A stretch of DNA of 10,216 nt from Euperipatoides rowelli (lineage: Eukaryota > Onychophora > Udeonychophora > Euonychophora > Peripatopsidae). Made by a program: the position numbers and the translations under genes. Under the pieces are notes generated by a model, which had not been told where the DNA came from, did not search any database, and saw nothing but the letters and a program-made list of their open reading frames with translations. Below, piece after piece: positions 6,977-10,216 of the stretch. The stretch lies in the NCBI GenBank assembly GCA_003024985.2, contig PXIH01S0009533.1; one strand, written 5' to 3'. Every line of letters starts with the position of its first letter. Position 1 is the stretch's first letter.

Positions 6977-6982
6977 AAAAAA
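6977..6982 (-). terminator. Internal T6 run, possible Pol III stop (proximal)
   Basis: Six Ts on the SINE strand within ACGGTTTTTTCTC, about 105 bases from the head. It would be the first stop met by Pol III. This is inferred from the run length only. Confidence 0.4.
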
Positions 6983-7006
6983 CCGTTCCATAACTGCCCA
7001 AGCTGA

Positions 7007-7016
7007 GGCGCGAACC
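7007..7016 (-). promoter_or_regulatory. B-box-like Pol III promoter element
   Basis: GGTTCGCGCC on the minus strand matches the GGTTCG core of the tRNA B box but departs from the usual AATCC end. It starts about 56 bases after the A box, a normal spacing. Confidence 0.65.
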
Positions 7017-7061
7017 TGTACACCTCAGCATATGCCTTCGGTTCATCAAGCGGATGTGAAT

Positions 7062-7072
7062 CCGCTCGACCA
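7062..7072 (-). promoter_or_regulatory. A-box-like Pol III promoter element
   Basis: TGGTCGAGCGG on the minus strand fits the tRNA A-box pattern TRGYNNARNGG. It begins 13 bases into the SINE, as expected for an internal promoter. Confidence 0.7.
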
Positions 7073-7084
7073 CGGAACCGAGGC

Positions 7085-7100
7085 TCAAACTACCATAATA
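7085..7100. repeat. Target-site duplication, right copy
   Basis: Exact copy of 6831-6846, directly next to the SINE head. Together the pair fixes both insertion boundaries. Confidence 0.93.
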
Positions 7101-7329
7101 TTTCAAAATTAAAATTATTCAAGTGCATGACTGTGTACAGTTTTGTTTATCCACAATTAAATTATTTTTATAACTTATAATAAAGTTTATAACACTCAGA
7201 TGATCATATTTATATGTCATCGTTTTTTTGTTGTTGTTTTTTTATCGTGCTTGGTTTGATCAATCCAATTGTTGTTCTAGTCTAATTTCTCATGCCTTCG
7301 ATTGAGTCATATGGTCAATTTATCTGAAA

Positions 7330-7392
7330 CTAGAGAGAGAATTAATAAACAACAGTTTTTTATCATTTGTGCCAATCACTGCTCCACAACAG
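7330..7392. repeat. Dispersed direct repeat, copy 2 (63 bp)
   Basis: Partner of 6631-6692, in the same orientation and about 700 bp away, with the SINE inserted in the interval between them. It differs from copy 1 by a few substitutions and one inserted base near CTCCACAACAG. Confidence 0.85.
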
Positions 7393-7807
7393 AAAGTCCT
7401 GTACTGATAATCTAATGAAACTTCATGCACAAACACATAGGTGCTAACTAACTCTTCTAATGCTTTTCAATCAGATCACAGCTTCAAATACATAACTCTT
7501 TAAACCTGTATGCCAATGAAATTTAAATATATTAGGATATAACTTATACAATATATACTATACTATATGATATATGTGTCAACCTTTTATTTTATAATCT
7601 TAGAAACTTAATAGATAGAAACTTAATTCTTTTTGCCAAAATTATTTTTTATAATTGCCTTTTCTGAACTAAACTGTTTTACTTTTATTAAATCATTGTA
7701 ATGGTTTTTTCTGAACTAAATCATTCATCATCATATTTAGTTCTATTTGGAATTATTTAGAGAAACTTATAGTTTCCAATAAAACTTTGCTTTGTTTTAC
7801 ATGAAAA
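7393..7807. other. AT-rich spacer with short repeats
   Basis: No gene recognised. TAGAAACTTAAT occurs twice three bases apart (7601-7612, 7616-7627), and TTCTGAACTAAA occurs near 7663 and 7709. The rightmost part may include the 3' untranslated end of the minus-strand LINE, but no poly-A tail or boundary can be placed. Confidence 0.5.
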
Positions 7808-8996
7808 TTAAGATTTTTTGTTCAATGAAACCATACTGTAATTTTGAGATAGTTTAAAACAGTTTTCTATTCCACAATTTTTCAAATTTATGATTAGAGA
7901 AATAAAAAAGATCATTAAAATAATCCTACATCTTGCAATCCAGATTCCATACAATACTAAAATGTAATATTTTTCAACCTCATTTGGGATTTGACTTTCT
8001 TGTGTTTCACTGTTTAATTTTATCTCATATAAATTCTCGATTTTGTTCAAGAAAAATCTTGTAACTATATTTGTCACTGAACATTTCCAAAACAAATGAC
8101 GTTTCTAAAATGTTTTGCAAAAATGGCATAACAGATCAGTTAGATTTCCCAAATTCATATCAGAGAGTCTCTTTCTTGTAGGTAAGATTTGCAGTAAATA
8201 TTTAATATAAAAATTTTTGGGCTTAGGTGGAAAATTAAAGTTTTTTTTGATTTTTGAAATTTTCACATTTTTATTTCTATAATGTTTGAAGATTTGGTCT
8301 TCCTGCAGACTGATTTTCATGTGATTCTTATAGTTTATTTTGTATCCATTATAATTGTGATTATTTATAAATTCCCAATTTGTAATCCAAAATTTGAACA
8401 ATGGGACCTTAATTTTCTTTCTGATCATCCATACACAACTACCTTCTTCCAATTTAAAATATGACCAAACCAAAACCTCCTTGTTTTAAATCAAAAGTTG
8501 CTTTCTTATAGAATAAGGCTTTAAATTTTCCATATATAAAATTTTGTACCTTTCTTTTCATTTTCATATAAATTTTTGTTGTAATTTTAATTAAAGGTAA
8601 ATAAAACACAAACTTTGGAAATATATATTTATTTAAAAAATCTATTTTTTGTAACCAAGTTAGCCTTATCAGTGATTTCTTCTTAAATACTCTCTCAGTA
8701 TTTTCAAGAATAGTATTACATTTAATTCTTTGCATTTAATTTTGGTTTTCTAGTGGAAATGAGTCCATGACTTCCTGTTAGAGTAAATTATTACTCAATT
8801 GCTTGCCATTACAAATATCATAAATGTAAGATTTATTGTAGTTTGTTATTGATCAGGTTAAAGCTGTGAATTCAGACAATATTTTCATAATTTTATTTAT
8901 TTCACTTAGTGATGTTACAAAGATTGACAAATCGTCAAGATATGAAATCCATTTAATTTTTATATGCTTATTTAGTATTGATATCCCTTGAGAAAC
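7808..8996 (-). pseudogene. 3' part of an L1/Tx1-like LINE ORF2 (RT C-terminal half), broken
   Basis: Non-LTR reverse transcriptase copies element RNA at a nicked target. On the minus strand, WISYLDDLSIFVTSL carries the catalytic YLDD (8931-8942). The same frame continues, through internal stops, to NYNKSYIY and to RLTWLQKIDFLNKYIFPKF, KRKVQNFIYGKF and LKQGGFGL, the conserved downstream RT/thumb region of L1-like elements. A frameshift at about 8454-8473 follows. The next frame holds PTRKRLSDMNLG and LCHFCKTF, a TAG at 8105-8107, then KRHLFWKC, which together form a C-X2-C-X6-H-X4-C finger (8081-8128), and LYGIWIARCR. It ends at a stop after 7808. The endonuclease and most of the RT palm are not recognisable, although the usual QG motif may survive as VSQGIS at 8979-8996, oddly close to YLDD. 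Not functional. Confidence 0.85.
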
Positions 8997-8999
8997 TTA

Positions 9000-10216
9000 C
9001 AGTTATTGTATTTAAAATTTTAATATCGAAGGGTTACTTTTTCTGTTGTTAAACTTTTGGTTCCCTGCTGTTTCTCTGTACCTAAGTTGATGTTGGACAT
9101 TTTTGCTGACTTTTCTTCCTCCTATACCAGTACAATAAACAGAACTGTTGTATTTAATGACATAAAACTTATAATGTTTACCTTTGTTTCATTGACCAAA
9201 TTTGTCTGATTGACCATTTCTAAGTGATTTAAACTCCCATTTTAATAATGACTGGATTAGTGCTTTCTTAATTATAAGTTTAAACCACTAAAATTTGTCC
9301 AGGCTTAAAATCTATTTTTTTAAAAATAAATCAAATATTTAATCTCTCACGCTAAAAGAAACAGCATCAACAACTAGGTCAACTCTCTCCTAAAACTAAA
9401 TTAATTCACATCAACTATCTCTTTTGAAGATTAACTTTTTCCTAAGGACCCACTTCCATTTTTTGTGACAATCTCCTAAAAGTCAGATCTTTACTAGAAG
9501 TGAACATTCTTTTAAAAATCTCTTAAAATGCTCTTGAAGTTCAATCCAAAACACAGCCAGAGTCTTGTGTTTATTCAATTACGATGAATGAAGCTGATAC
9601 AAGACATTTATGCATTCTGTTCAAAGACGTTGGAAGTATATTTAGGTACAGACTCCACACTGTGAAAGATTTAGTCATGCGGAAAAACGTTGAAAATTGC
9701 TTTACTCAGACACAATTTTGATACTGGAGAGTTCTGAGACTGTGGTTGAGAGAAAAGACATAAATCTTAACATGTAAACATAAATTTATAGAAGCCATTA
9801 TTCCCAATTATGTCCTTATTTAAAAGCCTGTCTATTTTAATCAGCTAACTTTTAATTGTGTCTTTACTGTAAAACAAGAATCTCATGAAATGAAACACAA
9901 AGTAGAAAATCTTCACGATTTCACTAAATTTTTCAAAACTTATAAACTTTGCTGAAATTTCAATCTTTTATCATATTCAATAGAACATTTTCCTGTTAAA
10001 TTTTTCAATACTAATCCTGCTAACATATTTCTACATATGATTATTCATCATCATCATCAATATTCTTCTTCATGCTTACCCTGTTCCTTTAAGTAAAATA
10101 AATCATATATTGTAATGTAAGTATTTTTTTTTTAATATATTTTTGTTTATGTAAAGTTCAGAAAAGCTAAATCAAAATCTAATCAAATAATTTTATTTTA
10201 TTCATTTTACTAAGTT
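9000..10216. other. AT-rich right flank, no gene recognised
   Basis: The upstream part of the minus-strand LINE ought to extend here, but I find no convincing RT or endonuclease motif in any frame. A short stretch (about 9061-9110, minus strand) reading GTEKQQGTKSL vaguely recalls the RT QG motif and is too weak to call. Around 9560-9760 the base composition is slightly less AT-rich, yet it holds no long open frame. The only simple repeat is at 10043-10058. Confidence 0.5.
10043..10058. repeat. TCA trinucleotide microsatellite
   Basis: About five tandem TCA units in the stretch TTCATCATCATCATCAA. It is short and has no inferred role. Confidence 0.8.

Larger units (their letters stand above)
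6847..7084 (-). mobile_element. SINE with tRNA-like Pol III promoter, 238 bp
   Basis: The element runs from GCCTCGG at 7084 leftwards to an AT-rich tail at 6847, with no long poly-A. It is bounded by 16-bp direct repeats. Near its head an A-box-like TGGTCGAGCGG (7062-7072) and a B-box-like GGTTCGCGCC (7007-7016) lie in the order and spacing of tRNA-derived internal Pol III promoters. The head has nested dyads: AGCGGAT/ATCCGCT (7-bp stem, 4-nt loop) inside CGGTTC/GAACCG, followed by CTGAGG/CCTCAG. The body has GGGCAG/CTGCCC (6931-6936/6994-6999). It encodes no protein and depends on a LINE for movement. Two T6 runs on the transcribed strand could stop Pol III early. The family was not identified. 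Confidence 0.85.

Noticed and set aside
7003-7084. A functional tRNA gene on the minus strand
   Set aside because: A- and B-box motifs are present, but the acceptor, anticodon and T stems do not form a proper cloverleaf, and the unit sits inside a retroposed insertion with flanking duplications.
6879-7106. Minus-strand 75-codon open stretch
   Set aside because: It lies across the SINE head, body and target-site duplication, which explain the sequence better than a protein.
8282-8464. 60-codon plus-strand open stretch
   Set aside because: Opposite strand of the LINE relic; the minus-strand frame holds the recognisable motifs.

Overview
The window is AT-rich eukaryotic DNA, most likely from an invertebrate animal. 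It reads as an intergenic or repeat-dense stretch with no intact host gene. The evidence for an animal is a Ty1/copia-type LTR retrotransposon whose primer binding site matches the anticodon region of initiator tRNA-Met (the Drosophila copia-type tRNA-half primer), a decayed L1/Tx1-like LINE, and a SINE with a tRNA-like promoter. Nothing bacterial or phage-like is visible. I cannot name the species.

Layout. 1-1770: non-coding AT-rich sequence with a 7-bp dyad and a 17-bp tandem duplication. 1771-5318: a Copia-superfamily array. It holds a truncated left copy (1771-2191, integrase C-terminal region plus polypurine tract), one complete LTR (2192-2762) acting as the right LTR of the left copy and the left LTR of the right copy, a decayed gag-protease-integrase region (2766-5153), and a 5'-truncated right LTR (5175-5318). 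Neither copy contains reverse transcriptase or RNase H. In both, the reading frame stops just after the integrase C-terminal linker, and in the left copy the polypurine tract and LTR follow within about 65 bp.

5319-6830: AT-rich spacer with two minisatellites, a 22-bp unit at 5654-5723 and a GC-richer 14-bp unit at 6047-6140, plus the first copy of a 62-bp dispersed repeat. 6831-7100: a minus-strand SINE of 238 bp between perfect 16-bp target-site duplications. 7330-7392: the second copy of the 62-bp repeat. 7808-8996: the 3' part of a minus-strand non-LTR retrotransposon, recognisable from the YLDD catalytic motif of reverse transcriptase and a C-terminal CCHC finger, broken by stops and a frameshift. 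9000-10216: no recognisable feature except a short TCA microsatellite.

The best candidate for something undescribed is the reverse-transcriptase-less Copia structure. The two copies carry different, non-overlapping frame-breaking lesions, so their shared ancestor probably had an open integrase C-terminus and already ended before reverse transcriptase. This suggests a non-autonomous gag-integrase family that depends on another element for reverse transcription, though one deleted copy later duplicated remains possible. The next best points are the inverted 3-nt loop of an LTR hairpin with a paired stem change, and the SINE, which has nested dyads and two internal T6 runs.
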